Shown here piece by piece: positions 50,056 to 58,959 of a stretch of 64,000 bases of DNA. Source of the DNA: an uncultured Lachnospiraceae bacterium (GTDB lineage Bacteria; Bacillota; Clostridia; Lachnospirales; Lachnospiraceae); assembly GCA_910578115.1 (NCBI GenBank), contig CAJTPO010000017.1, positions 1 through 64,000 on the forward strand, read 5' to 3'. The position numbers and the translations under genes are program-made. The number at the start of each line of letters is the position of its first letter. Position 1 is the first letter of the stretch. The notes beneath the pieces are model-generated. The model had not been told where the DNA came from. It saw nothing but the letters and a program-made list of their open reading frames with translations, and did not search any database.

Positions 50056-51531
50056 ATGACAAAGAGAATTTGCATAGTGATAATGGCGTTGGTCTGTACC
50101 GGCGCCGTTTTCTATGGACTCTGGCAGACCGGGGCATTTCTGCCGGCGTGGATTTCCTGGGAGAGCGGGACGGTGTGCGACAGGTCGGGAGCGTATACGG
50201 CGGTATTGGAGAAAGGACAGGTTACGGTATTTTATGACAACACTGTCATATGGAATTCGCCCAAGGAGATAAAGGTGCAGCAGGTCCTGTTCGGCGATGC
50301 GGACAATGATCAGGAAGAAGAACTGCTGCTGCTCTGCTGGAAGATCGGACGATTCGGGGAGAGCAGGCCCTTCTGGATGGAGCGGGATGAACGGAACTGG
50401 TCGCAGCATATATATGTCTATCAGTGCCGGCAGGGTAAGGTGAAGCCGCAGTGGATGTCCTCTTATATTGGGCAGGATGTGACAAATATGTCAATTCGAG
50501 CGGAGAAAAGAATGACGGGTGACAATCGGGAAGGGGATGTTTCGCAGAAGCAGAACCGCCTGTTTCTGACGGATCCGGCGGGGAAGGTCAGCCGCTGGGT
50601 CTGGCTTTCCTGGGGCTTTACGAAGGAAGAGACGGAAGTATCCTTTGTGGTGTTCGGAGACAACCTGATCCATGAACCGATCTACCGGTACGGCCTGCGT
50701 CATGGCGGGGATTTCGGCTTTTTGTATGAAAACAGCAGGGAACTGATCGACAGGAATGACGTGGCGGTGATCAATCAGGAGACGCCGCTTACAGGCGATC
50801 CGGCCATGTACGGCGATTATCCCAGATTCGGCACGCCGGTTCAGGTCGGGGAAGCGATCGTGGACGCCGGATTTGATGTGGTCACCTGCGGCACCAATCA
50901 TGCGCTGGACAGGGGGGCGGCAGGCGTAAATTTTACGAAACATTTTTTTGACGGACAGGGAATTGTCTGTCTGGGGATCCAGTCTGAGGAAGAAAAAGAA
51001 GAGCGTCCCTATGAGGTTGTGACAGGAAATGGAATCCGCTTCGCGCTGTTCAATTATACCTACGGAACGAACGGGATCAAAATACCGGACGAGTGCCCCG
51101 CTATGGTGCATCTGCTGGAAGACGAGGACAGGATTCGGGAGGCGGTCAGGGCAGCGAAGGAGGAAAGCGATATGGTGATTGTTTTCGCCCATTGGGGAAC
51201 AGAATATGCGAAGGAGCCGGATGCTTTTCAGGAGAAATGGACGCAGATTTTTCTGGAAAGCGGCGTGGATGCAGTGATCGGCACGCACCCGCATACACTC
51301 CAGCCTTACGAAATGCTGCAGGACGGGGATGGTCATCAGATGCTGGTCTATTATTCCATCGGCAATTTTGTCAGCGCCCAGTATGAGCAGGCCTGTGTAA
51401 AGGGCGGAGCGGCGGAATTCACCGTGTCCCTGACGGCGGACGGCTATAAGATCACACAGTATTCGCTGCAGCCGCTGGAGATCACGCATGAGAAGGGGAA
51501 GTACAGTGTTGCACAAAAATCTATTCAATAA
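50056..51531 (+). CDS. CapA/PgsA-like metallophosphatase-fold protein
   Basis: A 491-residue protein. An N-terminal membrane anchor (ICIVIMALVCTGAVFYGLW) is followed by an outside region with an EF-hand-like GDADNDQEEEL (about 76-86). The CapA domain then covers about residues 195-470: VFGDNLIHEPIY, VINQETPLTG, CGTNHALDRGAAGVN, VFAHWGTEYAKEP and GTHPHTLQPYEML. CapA proteins take part in poly-gamma-glutamate or capsule synthesis or in surface phosphoester cleavage. The ATG at 50056 lies inside a purine-rich stretch; TTG 50044, eight bases after GGGAAG, is an equally good start. Confidence 0.82.
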   Translation: MTKRICIVIMALVCTGAVFYGLWQTGAFLPAWISWESGTVCDRSGAYTAVLEKGQVTVFYDNTVIWNSPKEIKVQQVLFGDADNDQEEELLLLCWKIGRFGESRPFWMERDERNWSQHIYVYQCRQGKVKPQWMSSYIGQDVTNMSIRAEKRMTGDNREGDVSQKQNRLFLTDPAGKVSRWVWLSWGFTKEETEVSFVVFGDNLIHEPIYRYGLRHGGDFGFLYENSRELIDRNDVAVINQETPLTGDPAMYGDYPRFGTPVQVGEAIVDAGFDVVTCGTNHALDRGAAGVNFTKHFFDGQGIVCLGIQSEEEKEERPYEVVTGNGIRFALFNYTYGTNGIKIPDECPAMVHLLEDEDRIREAVRAAKEESDMVIVFAHWGTEYAKEPDAFQEKWTQIFLESGVDAVIGTHPHTLQPYEMLQDGDGHQMLVYYSIGNFVSAQYEQACVKGGAAEFTVSLTADGYKITQYSLQPLEITHEKGKYSVAQKSIQ

Positions 51532-51590
51532 AACATTAATGAAGAAAGGCTTGTGATTGCGCTGCCGGGGAATTTTTTAACGAATATCAG

Positions 51591-51713
51591 TTGACTTTTT
51601 ATAAAGAGATGTTATAATGTGTTTATAAAAAGGTGCCGGCCGTGAAGCAAACGGTTCACCTTGGTTATTTGTCAAAAAGCAACTTTACCTTGGTGAGGGG
51701 TGGTTGCTTTTTT
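51591..51713 (+). ncRNA. Antisense (antitoxin) RNA of a type I toxin locus
   Basis: A strong promoter TTGACT (51591-51596), 16 bases, TATAAT (51613-51618) starts a short RNA near 51625. It folds AAGGTG..CCGT/ACGG..CACCTT (51630-51661) and ends at the terminator 51674-51713. The last 30 bases overlap the end of the opposite-strand toxin ORF, so the two RNAs can pair. This is the convergent layout known for TxpA/RatA and Fst-type systems. Confidence 0.7.
51674..51713. terminator. Bidirectional terminator of the toxin/antitoxin pair
   Basis: AAAAAGCAAC (51674-51683) pairs with GTTGCTTTTT (51703-51712), giving T runs on both strands. The toxin stop codon lies in the loop. Confidence 0.8.
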
Positions 51714-51828
51714 GATTCTTTCGTTTCCTACAGGATTGTAATATGCTGATCATGGTGACGATGATGCTGATGATCGTCACTATAATACCTGCAAGATTTA
51801 CAATGCCTGTGATTGTTTCTGATATCAT
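51685..51828 (-). CDS. Small hydrophobic toxin of a type I system (holin-like)
   Basis: A 47-residue peptide: MISETITGIVNLAGIIV starts a single membrane helix (to about residue 30) followed by a basic tail SCRKRKNQKSN. Size, one helix and charged tail fit type I toxins that insert in the inner membrane. ATG 51828 has AAAGG eight bases upstream. A second frame, starting at ATG 51856 behind a stronger GAGGAGG site and ending at 51728, overlaps it. It is His-rich and could be a coupled leader ORF. The + strand RNA at 51591-51713 is the probable antitoxin. Confidence 0.65.
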   Translation of the reverse strand: MISETITGIVNLAGIIVTIISIIVTMISILQSCRKRKNQKSNHPSPR

Positions 51829-51865
51829 ATCCTGTACCTTTCACATGATTTTCCATTATGTACCA

Positions 51866-51931
51866 CCTCCTCAGATACGTACCCGGAAGTTCTCAAAATG
51901 TACTCATTTTGGCGAAAGGTGAACCGCTTAC
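51866..51931 (-). repeat. Toxin leader sequence, copy 1
   Basis: These 66 bases include the ribosome site region (AGGAGG on the minus strand), a hairpin CAAAAT/ATTTTG and GGTTCACCTT. They align without gaps to 53444-53509 on the other side of the sodium symporter; 44 of the inner 47 bases are identical. Confidence 0.8.
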
Positions 51932-52067
51932 AAAAGTATTTTATGTTGAATAATGGGATGAAATAGCCCCTTTATTGTGGTATACTTAGAACACTTGTGG
52001 CAACCATTTGGCTGTGGGAAAGTGTACGTGGCTGCCGTTTGTGATAAAACGCAGGAGGAGCGGAAAA

Positions 52068-53426
52068 GTGGAAAGAGAAAAATTTGGTTCAAGGATGGGG
52101 TTCATCCTGTTATCGGCGGGGTGTGCGATCGGAATTGGTAATGTGTGGAGGTTTCCGTATGTTGCCGGGATGTATGGGGGCGGCATGTTTGTGCTGTTTT
52201 ATCTGCTGTTTCTGATCGTTATGGGCGTGCCTGTCATGACGATGGAATTTGCAGTGGGCCGTGCCAGCAGGAAAAGTGTGATCAGGAGCTTTACGGAATT
52301 GGAGAAACCGGGGCAGAAGTGGCATTTGCACGGCTATATCGGCATGGCCGGGAATTATCTGTTGATGATGTTTTACACGACAGTGGCGGGATGGATGCTG
52401 TATTATTTTTACCAGATGCTGACCGGAAAGTTTACCGGCAAAGATAAAGAGCAGGTGGCAGGCCTGTTTCAGGAGATGCTTGAGAGTCCGACGGTGCTGA
52501 CAATGGTAATGGTGATCATTGTAGCGGCGGGTATCCTGATCTGTTCCCTTGGACTGCAGAAAGGGGTGGAGAGGATCACCAAGGTCATGATGCTGCTGCT
52601 TCTTTTTATCATTGTGGTGCTGGCGGTGCGCAGTATGACGCTGGAAGGCGGAACGGAGGGGTTGAAGTTCTACCTGCTTCCCGATGTGCAGAGAATGCGG
52701 GATGTAGGCATTCTGGAGACCATCACGGCAGCCATGAATCAGGCGTTCTTTACGCTGAGCCTGGGGATCGGCTCCATGGCAATCTTTGGCAGCTATATTG
52801 ATAAGAGCCGTACCCTGCTGGGGGAATCGGTGAATATCGCGATGCTGGATACTTTTGTGGCGCTGGTTTCGGGGCTGATCATTTTCCCGACCTGTTTTGC
52901 TTTTGATATCAGTCCGGATATGGGGCCGAGCCTGATCTTTATCACGCTGCCGAATATCTTTAATCATATGGTGGGCGGACGCGTGTGGGGGACGCTGTTC
53001 TTCGTGTTTATGACGTTTGCGGCCTTCTCCACGATCCTGGCAGTGTTTGAGAATATCATATCCTGCGGCATGGATCTTTTCCACTGGAGCAGGAAGAAAT
53101 CCTGTCTGATCAACCTGGTGGCGCTGATTGTGCTGTCGCTGCCCTGTGTGTTCGGCTATAACATCTGGTCTGCGATCCAGCCGCTTGGGGAAGGGAGCAC
53201 GATCCTGGATCTGGAGGATTTTATCGTCAGCAACATGATGCTGCCGGTGGGATCCCTTGTCTATCTGTTGTTCTGTGTGACGAGATATGGATGGGGATTC
53301 GATCATTATCTGAAGGAAGCAAATACCGGAGAGGGTGTCAGGATGCCCGGAGGTGTGCGGTTCTATGTGACCTTTATCCTGCCGGTGCTGCTGTTCTTTC
53401 TGACGGTCAAAGGGTGGATCAGATAA
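52068..53426 (+). CDS. Sodium-dependent transporter (NSS/SNF family)
   Basis: A 452-residue membrane transporter with about eleven to twelve helices. The family start SRMGFILLSAGCAIGIGNVW, then RFPYVAGMYGGGMFV (the Na+ and substrate site of TM1), VPVMTMEFAVGR, and helix 6 region NQAFFTLSLGIGSMAIFGSY. Members import amino acids or related amines with Na+. The start is GTG 52068 with AGGAGGAGC seven bases upstream. It is flanked by two copies of the type I toxin leader (51866-51931 and 53444-53509). Confidence 0.92.
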   Translation: MEREKFGSRMGFILLSAGCAIGIGNVWRFPYVAGMYGGGMFVLFYLLFLIVMGVPVMTMEFAVGRASRKSVIRSFTELEKPGQKWHLHGYIGMAGNYLLMMFYTTVAGWMLYYFYQMLTGKFTGKDKEQVAGLFQEMLESPTVLTMVMVIIVAAGILICSLGLQKGVERITKVMMLLLLFIIVVLAVRSMTLEGGTEGLKFYLLPDVQRMRDVGILETITAAMNQAFFTLSLGIGSMAIFGSYIDKSRTLLGESVNIAMLDTFVALVSGLIIFPTCFAFDISPDMGPSLIFITLPNIFNHMVGGRVWGTLFFVFMTFAAFSTILAVFENIISCGMDLFHWSRKKSCLINLVALIVLSLPCVFGYNIWSAIQPLGEGSTILDLEDFIVSNMMLPVGSLVYLLFCVTRYGWGFDHYLKEANTGEGVRMPGGVRFYVTFILPVLLFFLTVKGWIR

Positions 53427-53443
53427 AGTGTGATAAACTGTGA

Positions 53444-53509
53444 CCTCCTATAATACATAACAGGAAGTTCTCAAAATGTACTTATTTTGGTAAAAGGTGA
53501 ACCGCTTAC
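53444..53509 (-). repeat. Toxin leader sequence, copy 2 (without toxin)
   Basis: The same orientation and organisation as copy 1, including AGGAGG and the CAAAAT/ATTTTG hairpin, but no ATG follows on the minus strand; it runs into the end of the symporter gene instead. The remaining 53510-53667 shows nothing else recognisable. Confidence 0.8.
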
Positions 53510-53667
53510 CGTTTAAGAACAGCACCATGAGTATAGGATAATGAGGTGGGAATAATAAACCAATTAGAAATTAACAATATAGTGATAAATAAAAGAGCAT
53601 TACTGTTCAGGTTCAACTGTACACTTCAGTGCAGGATACCGGAACCGGAGAAAGGGGGCTGCTGCCT

Positions 53668-54141
53668 GTGAAACTGCTGATCAAACAAAGAGTGTTTTCC
53701 TGGACGGATACTTATGATGTGTATGATGAAAACGGCAGGGCGAAGTATTTCGTTAAAGCGGAGTTTCTGACGCTGGGACACAGGCTGCATGTTTACGATG
53801 CGGCGGGTAGTGAAGTGGGGTTGATCCGGGAAAAACTGATGACACTGCTTCCGGTCTTCGAGATTGAGACAGGCGGTGCGGTGCGCGGCCGGATTGAAAA
53901 GCGTTTTACCTTCTTTAAACCAAAGTACGAGGTGGACTTTAACGGCTGGCGGGCGGAGGGAGATTTCCTGGGATGGGACTATGACGTTTATTCCGGATGC
54001 AGTGCGGTACTTCACATTTCAAAACAGTTGTTCCACTGGGGAGATACGTATGCGATTGACATTGTGAACCCCGCAGATGAATTGATGGGGCTGTTGCTGG
54101 TTATAGCTATAGATGCGGCTAACTGTACCCATGGGAACTAG
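53668..54141 (+). CDS. LURP-one/YxjI family protein
   Basis: A 157-residue protein of the LURP-one (DUF567) beta-barrel fold: MKLLIKQRVFSWTDTYDVYD, KYFVKAEFLTLGHRLHVYD, then KPKYEVDFNGWRAEGDFLGW and ISKQLFHWGDTYAIDI. GTG 53668 has GGGGG ten bases upstream. Family function is not settled (Tubby-like scaffold, possibly phospholipid binding). The last residues (DAANCTHGN) and the stop codon TAG sit at the edge of a MITE, so the original C-terminus may have been longer or different. Confidence 0.8.
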   Translation: MKLLIKQRVFSWTDTYDVYDENGRAKYFVKAEFLTLGHRLHVYDAAGSEVGLIREKLMTLLPVFEIETGGAVRGRIEKRFTFFKPKYEVDFNGWRAEGDFLGWDYDVYSGCSAVLHISKQLFHWGDTYAIDIVNPADELMGLLLVIAIDAANCTHGN

Positions 54142-54300
54142 TACAATGAATATTAAGTAACTGGCACCTTGACTTGCCTGATTGTTCAGCTACGACGTTG
54201 TCGTCAATCGCCGTAGCCACCGCTACGACTCTTTCCTCCGCCTTGCATCTGAAACAATCATTCTGTGTCAATGTACCAGAAACTTAATTTTCATTGTACT
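54141..54300. mobile_element. MITE of about 160 bp with inverted ends
   Basis: GTACAATGAAtATTAAGT (from 54141) and its near-perfect inverted copy ending at 54300 bound a non-coding interior with its own inverted GATTGTT/AACAATC ends. TA flanks both sides, as for Tc1/IS630-type target duplication. It lies at the stop codon of the LURP-one gene. No transposase is inside. Confidence 0.75.
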
Positions 54301-54521
54301 AGTACTCCGTGCTGAAAACCTGGACGTACACGGAATGAAAGCAACGCAGCAGAGGATGAAATTGATTCTTTACCGACCGTGTGCACCTTTGTTCACTGAG
54401 GGTCACCCACGATAATTAAATTTGCATTATGCGTAAAATTACGGTACTAACAGAAGCAGATTTATGGTAAAATTATCTTATATATTTCGGATATTTTTCA
54501 GGCGGGAAGGGGGAAGTACTT

Positions 54522-55154
54522 ATGGATAACTATGTAATTGCAGTGGCGCGTGGATTTGGCAGCGGCGGAAAGGCGATCGGGACGCAGCTTGCCAGGGAAT
54601 TGGGAATCTCCTGTTATGCACAGCAGCTTCTGGACATGGCGTCGGAATACAGCGGTATTAATAAGCAGCTGTTCGCGGAGGTGGATGAGAAGCTTCGCGG
54701 AGGCTATATGGTGCGGCATCTGATGAAGATTCCTTATACTTATGTGGTGGAGCCAAGTGATAAGGAATTTACGTCCGATATTAATCTTTTCAATATTCAG
54801 TCAGAGATCATCAGAGAGCTTGCCAAAACAGAATCCTGTGTGATCATCGGCAAGTGTGCGGATTATATCCTGCGCAATGAGCCGAATGTGGTCAGTGTAT
54901 TTGTGGATGCACCGGAGAAGGACTGTATAGCTACCGTTATGGACAGAATGCAGGTGAATGAGAGCCGGGCCAGAGACCTGGTACATAAGACGGACAAATA
55001 CCGGGCAGATTACTATCGTTATTATACAAGAGGGAAAGATTGGAAGGATCCATTAAATTATGATTTGATGTTGAACAGCTCAAGGGTGGGTTGGGACAAC
55101 TGCGTGAAGCTGATCAGGGAATGCCTGCAGATGAAGCTGCATGTGCAGCTTTGA
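54522..55154 (+). CDS. Cytidylate kinase-like family protein
   Basis: A 210-residue P-loop protein: VIAVARGFGSGGKAIGTQLA (modified Walker A), ISCYAQQLLDMAS, then SCVIIGKCADYILRNEP and VFVDAPEKDCIATVMDRMQ with the lid region YYRYYTRGKDWKD. The family (PF13189) resembles Cmk but the substrate is not proven. ATG 54522 follows GAAGGGGG by about seven bases. The 54301-54521 stretch contains only a CCGTG/CACGG hairpin and A/T-rich promoter-like sequence. Confidence 0.85.
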   Translation: MDNYVIAVARGFGSGGKAIGTQLARELGISCYAQQLLDMASEYSGINKQLFAEVDEKLRGGYMVRHLMKIPYTYVVEPSDKEFTSDINLFNIQSEIIRELAKTESCVIIGKCADYILRNEPNVVSVFVDAPEKDCIATVMDRMQVNESRARDLVHKTDKYRADYYRYYTRGKDWKDPLNYDLMLNSSRVGWDNCVKLIRECLQMKLHVQL

Positions 55155-55298
55155 CGATGTGATGTACCGTTTTATGGATATTTCTATAACAGTAGATATG
55201 AAGAAATAAAATGTAGATTGAGCAAATGTCGGTCACTTTGCCGGTATGTCAGTGACGGCCGCAAAGCAGGAGAAAGAGGTAACAAAACGGGTGTTTTT

Positions 55299-56330
55299 AT
55301 GGAAGATAAGAGATTTGCTATTCTGATCGATACGGATAATATTTCATCAAAATATATTTCCGCGATCATGGATGAGATGACGAAACACGGAATCGTCACA
55401 TACCGCAGGGCTTATGGTGACTGGACAAGCACTCAGGCCAGGGGATGGAAAAACAAGCTGATGGAGAATTCCATTACGCCGATGCAGCAGTTTTGCAATA
55501 CGGTGGGCAAGAATGCGACGGATTCTACGCTGATCATCGATGCCATGGATATTCTTTATACGGGAAACGTAGACGGCTTCTGTATTGTGTCCAGTGACGG
55601 TGATTTTACGAGACTGGCGATCAGGCTGCGGGAATCCGGTATGAGCGTGGTTGGCATGGGGGAAGAGAAGACACCCCGTTCTTTCCGCACGGCCTGTTCC
55701 CAGTTTACGGTGCTTGAGAATCTGATCGACGAGGATGACCAGGATCTGCAGGAGGAAGTGCAGGATACGGCGCATGAGAGTGTCCATGGGACATTAAAGG
55801 AAACAGGCTCCAAAGGAAAAGGCAGGAAAGCGGCAGCCAGGAAGGCGGCTGAGGAGAAGGAATCTACATCAATCAGCAAGGAAGTGATCGAAAGCGCCAT
55901 CATCAATATTATCACGGAGAATGAGAATAAGGATAAAGAGACAGGCCTGGGCGAGATCGGCAGCAGATTGTTGAATAAATACCCGGATTTTGATGTGCGC
56001 AATTACGGATACAGCCTGTTATCACGTTTCCTGGAAGAGATTCCCAGTCTGAAGCTGGTCAAGAATAACACCTGTATCAATGTGGAGCTGAAGGAGAATC
56101 AGGAGTCTGAGGATGAGATCACATCTTATATTAAGACGATCGTCAAGCTGACCGGTAAGAAGGGGATGCGGGTGAACGAACTGAGCAACAGTGTACACCG
56201 TAAATATGCGGGATTTACGCCCAAGAACTATGGGTATTCCCAGTTCACCAAATTCCTGCAGGCGATACCGGAGCTGGAGCTCTACGGTGACATTAATGCG
56301 AGGAAAGTGCGCTTCGGGGAAGAAGAATAA
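55299..56330 (+). CDS. NYN domain protein with two LOTUS/OST-HTH domains
   Basis: A 343-residue protein. Residues about 1-140 are a NYN (PIN-like) nuclease domain with FAILIDTDNIS, DSTLIIDAMDILYTG and FCIVSSDGDFTRLAIRLRE supplying acidic active-site residues. A Lys/Glu-rich linker follows, then two similar winged-helix LOTUS domains (about 190-260, 265-340) each ending in FDVRNYGYSLLSRFLEEIP or FTPKNYGYSQFTKFLQAIP. This resembles MARF1/LabA-type RNA-binding nucleases. The GGAG site is unusually far (about 20 bases) from ATG 55299. RNA turnover is an inference. Confidence 0.88.
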   Translation: MEDKRFAILIDTDNISSKYISAIMDEMTKHGIVTYRRAYGDWTSTQARGWKNKLMENSITPMQQFCNTVGKNATDSTLIIDAMDILYTGNVDGFCIVSSDGDFTRLAIRLRESGMSVVGMGEEKTPRSFRTACSQFTVLENLIDEDDQDLQEEVQDTAHESVHGTLKETGSKGKGRKAAARKAAEEKESTSISKEVIESAIINIITENENKDKETGLGEIGSRLLNKYPDFDVRNYGYSLLSRFLEEIPSLKLVKNNTCINVELKENQESEDEITSYIKTIVKLTGKKGMRVNELSNSVHRKYAGFTPKNYGYSQFTKFLQAIPELELYGDINARKVRFGEEE

Positions 56331-56359
56331 GTCAGTTCTGTTTCTTCATCTTAATAATC

Positions 56360-57478
56360 TTAATAGACTGCTTCCACATCCGTGATCTGGTTATTTTCCA
56401 CGCAGAAGCTCCAGAGGGAGTGTCCGGGCAGGCGGTGCTCTGTAAGATAATATGTGTTATCTAATTGCGTGATGTAGTAGGGCGTACCGCCTCCGACAAA
56501 ATATTCGTAGATATCTTCATATTTGTTTTCCGCCAGATCATGAAGGTCCTTCGTGCGCAGGATGGTAGCGTAGTCCTGATTGCCCGTGATATCAGTGGAG
56601 ACGGTAAGATAGAAATAGTCCTGGATCCGGGTAAGCTGGATCATGCCTGCCATCGAATCAGGAACGGGATAAATCTCCAGTATCTCAAAGGTATCCAGAG
56701 AGGCACGGATGATGGAAGCATTACCGGATACAAAGTAGATTTCATTTCCAAGGATGGTAAAAGAACGGACATACACCTGATCCAGAGAACTGATGCGGCG
56801 GATTTCTGTCAGATACATACGGGTGTCGTCTGCATTATGGCGGAAGAGATACATTTCGCCGCTCATGGAACTCCACGCGTAAAAGGTGTCTGTGGGAGCA
56901 TCGTAGACGATGTAATGAGGTCTGTTGCCAATCTCCGAAAAAGTCTGTGTATGGGCATAAATATCGCCTTGTTTCTCAAAAATTAAAACACGATTTTGCT
57001 CTGTGTCATCTACCAGGTATACGTCTCCGTCGCCTGCAAGTGTATGGCCTTTGTCGATTTCATCGGTCATAACCTTCCATGCGCTGAGAGGATCATCCAG
57101 ATTATCGTGATAAATGATCTGATTATGATAGCAGTCCACCAGGAAGTAAGTGCCGTCTATTCTGGTAAGGTAGGTGGGAACGCTTAAATCCGGATAGGGA
57201 TTGCTCCTGGCGGCTGTCTGCAAGGAAGAGTCAGAGCAGTTTTGGGAAACGGGTTCTGATGCACGCAGGTATTCCGTGACCGGACCGGGAACGGAAATGC
57301 TTTCGGAAAGGGTGCTGTTCAAGTCGTTTTTTGGTGTACAGCCGGAAAGGAAGGGCAAAAGGGAAAGCGCTGTGAGCAGTACAGGAAAAACGTGTGGTAT
57401 TTTATGAGAAATTAAAAGTTCAAATCGTGATTTTATTCTGGATATTCTTAAATTTCGAAGGGTAGTATTCTTTGGCAT
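56360..57478 (-). CDS. Lipoprotein with beta-propeller-like repeats
   Basis: A 372-residue exported lipoprotein. A basic, long N-terminus leads to a hydrophobic signal and the lipobox LSGC. The mature part has repeated short strands with aromatic and acidic residues (TRIDGTYFLVDCYHNQIIYH, VYLVDDTEQNRVLIFEKQ, FTILGNEIYFVSG), suggesting a six- or seven-bladed propeller. No enzyme motif is seen. ATG 57478 has GGAG about eight bases upstream on the minus strand; the frame extends further upstream without a better site. It is divergent from the acyltransferase. Confidence 0.72.
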   Translation of the reverse strand: MPKNTTLRNLRISRIKSRFELLISHKIPHVFPVLLTALSLLPFLSGCTPKNDLNSTLSESISVPGPVTEYLRASEPVSQNCSDSSLQTAARSNPYPDLSVPTYLTRIDGTYFLVDCYHNQIIYHDNLDDPLSAWKVMTDEIDKGHTLAGDGDVYLVDDTEQNRVLIFEKQGDIYAHTQTFSEIGNRPHYIVYDAPTDTFYAWSSMSGEMYLFRHNADDTRMYLTEIRRISSLDQVYVRSFTILGNEIYFVSGNASIIRASLDTFEILEIYPVPDSMAGMIQLTRIQDYFYLTVSTDITGNQDYATILRTKDLHDLAENKYEDIYEYFVGGGTPYYITQLDNTYYLTEHRLPGHSLWSFCVENNQITDVEAVY

Positions 57479-57676
57479 CTTATATTCTCCGCATGGAAAT
57501 AATATTGAATATTGTATTTTTCTTAACCATAACAATCATAACATTTTATCTGGAAATATGGTATACTGAAAATCACGGGAAGGAACGATATCATGATCAA
57601 TGGTTACAGTTCACGGCCTAACCGGCCGCAAATTGTAATGCATCCAGCCCCAAGCGCTTTGGATATGGAGGAAATA

Positions 57677-58855
57677 ATGGATAGACCGGAAACTGATAAG
57701 ATAGAGTATAACGTATGTTTTTGTATTTTGGCTGCATTGGCGATTCTGATGGTAGTGGCGGGACATCTCGGCTACAATATAATGACGATAGGAGACCTGT
57801 TTCCTTACTATTCTTTTCATGTGCCGCTCTTTGTATTTATCTCCGGCTATTTCTATAAAGATACGGAGCGGGAGCGTCCGTTTGGCTATGTGTGGAAGAA
57901 GATCAGGAGGCTGCTTGTACCATATTTTGTCTGGAACCTTTTTTATGGAGTGCTTTCGTGGCTGCTGCGGGCGAACGGATTTGCAATGGGGGAGGAGATC
58001 AGTTTTCGGACACTGTTTCTTGCGCCTTTTATTCATGGCTATCAGTTTATTTATAACTATGCGGCCTGGTTTGTGCCGACGCTTTTCGTCATTGAGATGA
58101 TGAATCTGCTGATGCGGCTGATCCTGTGTGGTGCGGTTGATAGAATATTGCGGAATGCCCGGGAATCCTGGCAGAACGGATGGTATCGCCTGCAGGAGTG
58201 GCTATTTCTGGCGGGCAGTCTGGCGGTGGGTATGGTGGTAGTTTGTCTGGCAGCGGGCGGCCATGTCTGGGGAAGCTATAAGGCGCCGGGCAGAATTTTA
58301 TTCCTGTATCCCTGTTTTCAGATGGGGCAGTTTTATAAGAAGAAACTGGAAAGACACGACGTCGTGGGGAATCTGCCGTATATGGCTGTTGTTCTGGGAA
58401 TTCAGGTATTACTGCAGGTATCCTGTAACGGTCTGGCCTTCAGCAGTGTGTGGTGTACGGGATTTGCAAATGGACCGGTGATCCCCTATGTGACGATCGT
58501 GACGGGAATTGCGTTCTGGCTTCGCACAGCCAGGATAATAACGCCTGTCATTGGAACGGGCAGAGCGATCCGCTATCTGGGGCAGAATACATACACGGTG
58601 ATGATGCATCACGTGATGGTTTTCATGCTGATTAAGTGGGCGCTGGCAGGAATTGCATCACATACCGGCCTGTGTGGAGATTTCGATTTCGTGCAGTTCT
58701 ATACGAATATTGATTATGTGTATGTGATGAACGGAGCGGAGCATTTTAAGATGGTTTATCTGACAGCGGCGATCGTGCTTCCCCTGTGCCTGCACTATAT
58801 CCTGCACTATATAAGGGAAGGCGGCAGAGTTCGTAACAGCGAAGCCGGAGGTTGA
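57677..58855 (+). CDS. Acyltransferase family 3 membrane protein
   Basis: A 392-residue integral membrane acyltransferase. CILAALAILMVVAGHLGYNI carries the catalytic His, YSFHVPLFVFISGYFYK is the second family motif, and YTVMMHHVMVFMLIKWA the late one. It probably acetylates an envelope sugar. ATG 57677 is five bases after a perfect GGAGG. The upstream in-frame ATG 57593 (AAGGAA at eight bases) would add 28 residues and lies close to the TATACT promoter box near 57562. Confidence 0.82.
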   Translation: MDRPETDKIEYNVCFCILAALAILMVVAGHLGYNIMTIGDLFPYYSFHVPLFVFISGYFYKDTERERPFGYVWKKIRRLLVPYFVWNLFYGVLSWLLRANGFAMGEEISFRTLFLAPFIHGYQFIYNYAAWFVPTLFVIEMMNLLMRLILCGAVDRILRNARESWQNGWYRLQEWLFLAGSLAVGMVVVCLAAGGHVWGSYKAPGRILFLYPCFQMGQFYKKKLERHDVVGNLPYMAVVLGIQVLLQVSCNGLAFSSVWCTGFANGPVIPYVTIVTGIAFWLRTARIITPVIGTGRAIRYLGQNTYTVMMHHVMVFMLIKWALAGIASHTGLCGDFDFVQFYTNIDYVYVMNGAEHFKMVYLTAAIVLPLCLHYILHYIREGGRVRNSEAGG

Positions 58856-58959
58856 ACTGTTACAGGGCAGCATAACGTTCGGCGCTGGGCTGCTTAAGAT
58901 TGCATTATGGGAGGCAGTGTGATACACTGGGAAAATATTACAGTTGCGGAGGAATAAAT

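Noticed and set aside
52110..53306. A 398-codon open frame on the minus strand
   Set aside because: It is opposite the sodium symporter and has very high His, Gln and Arg content; a composition artefact.
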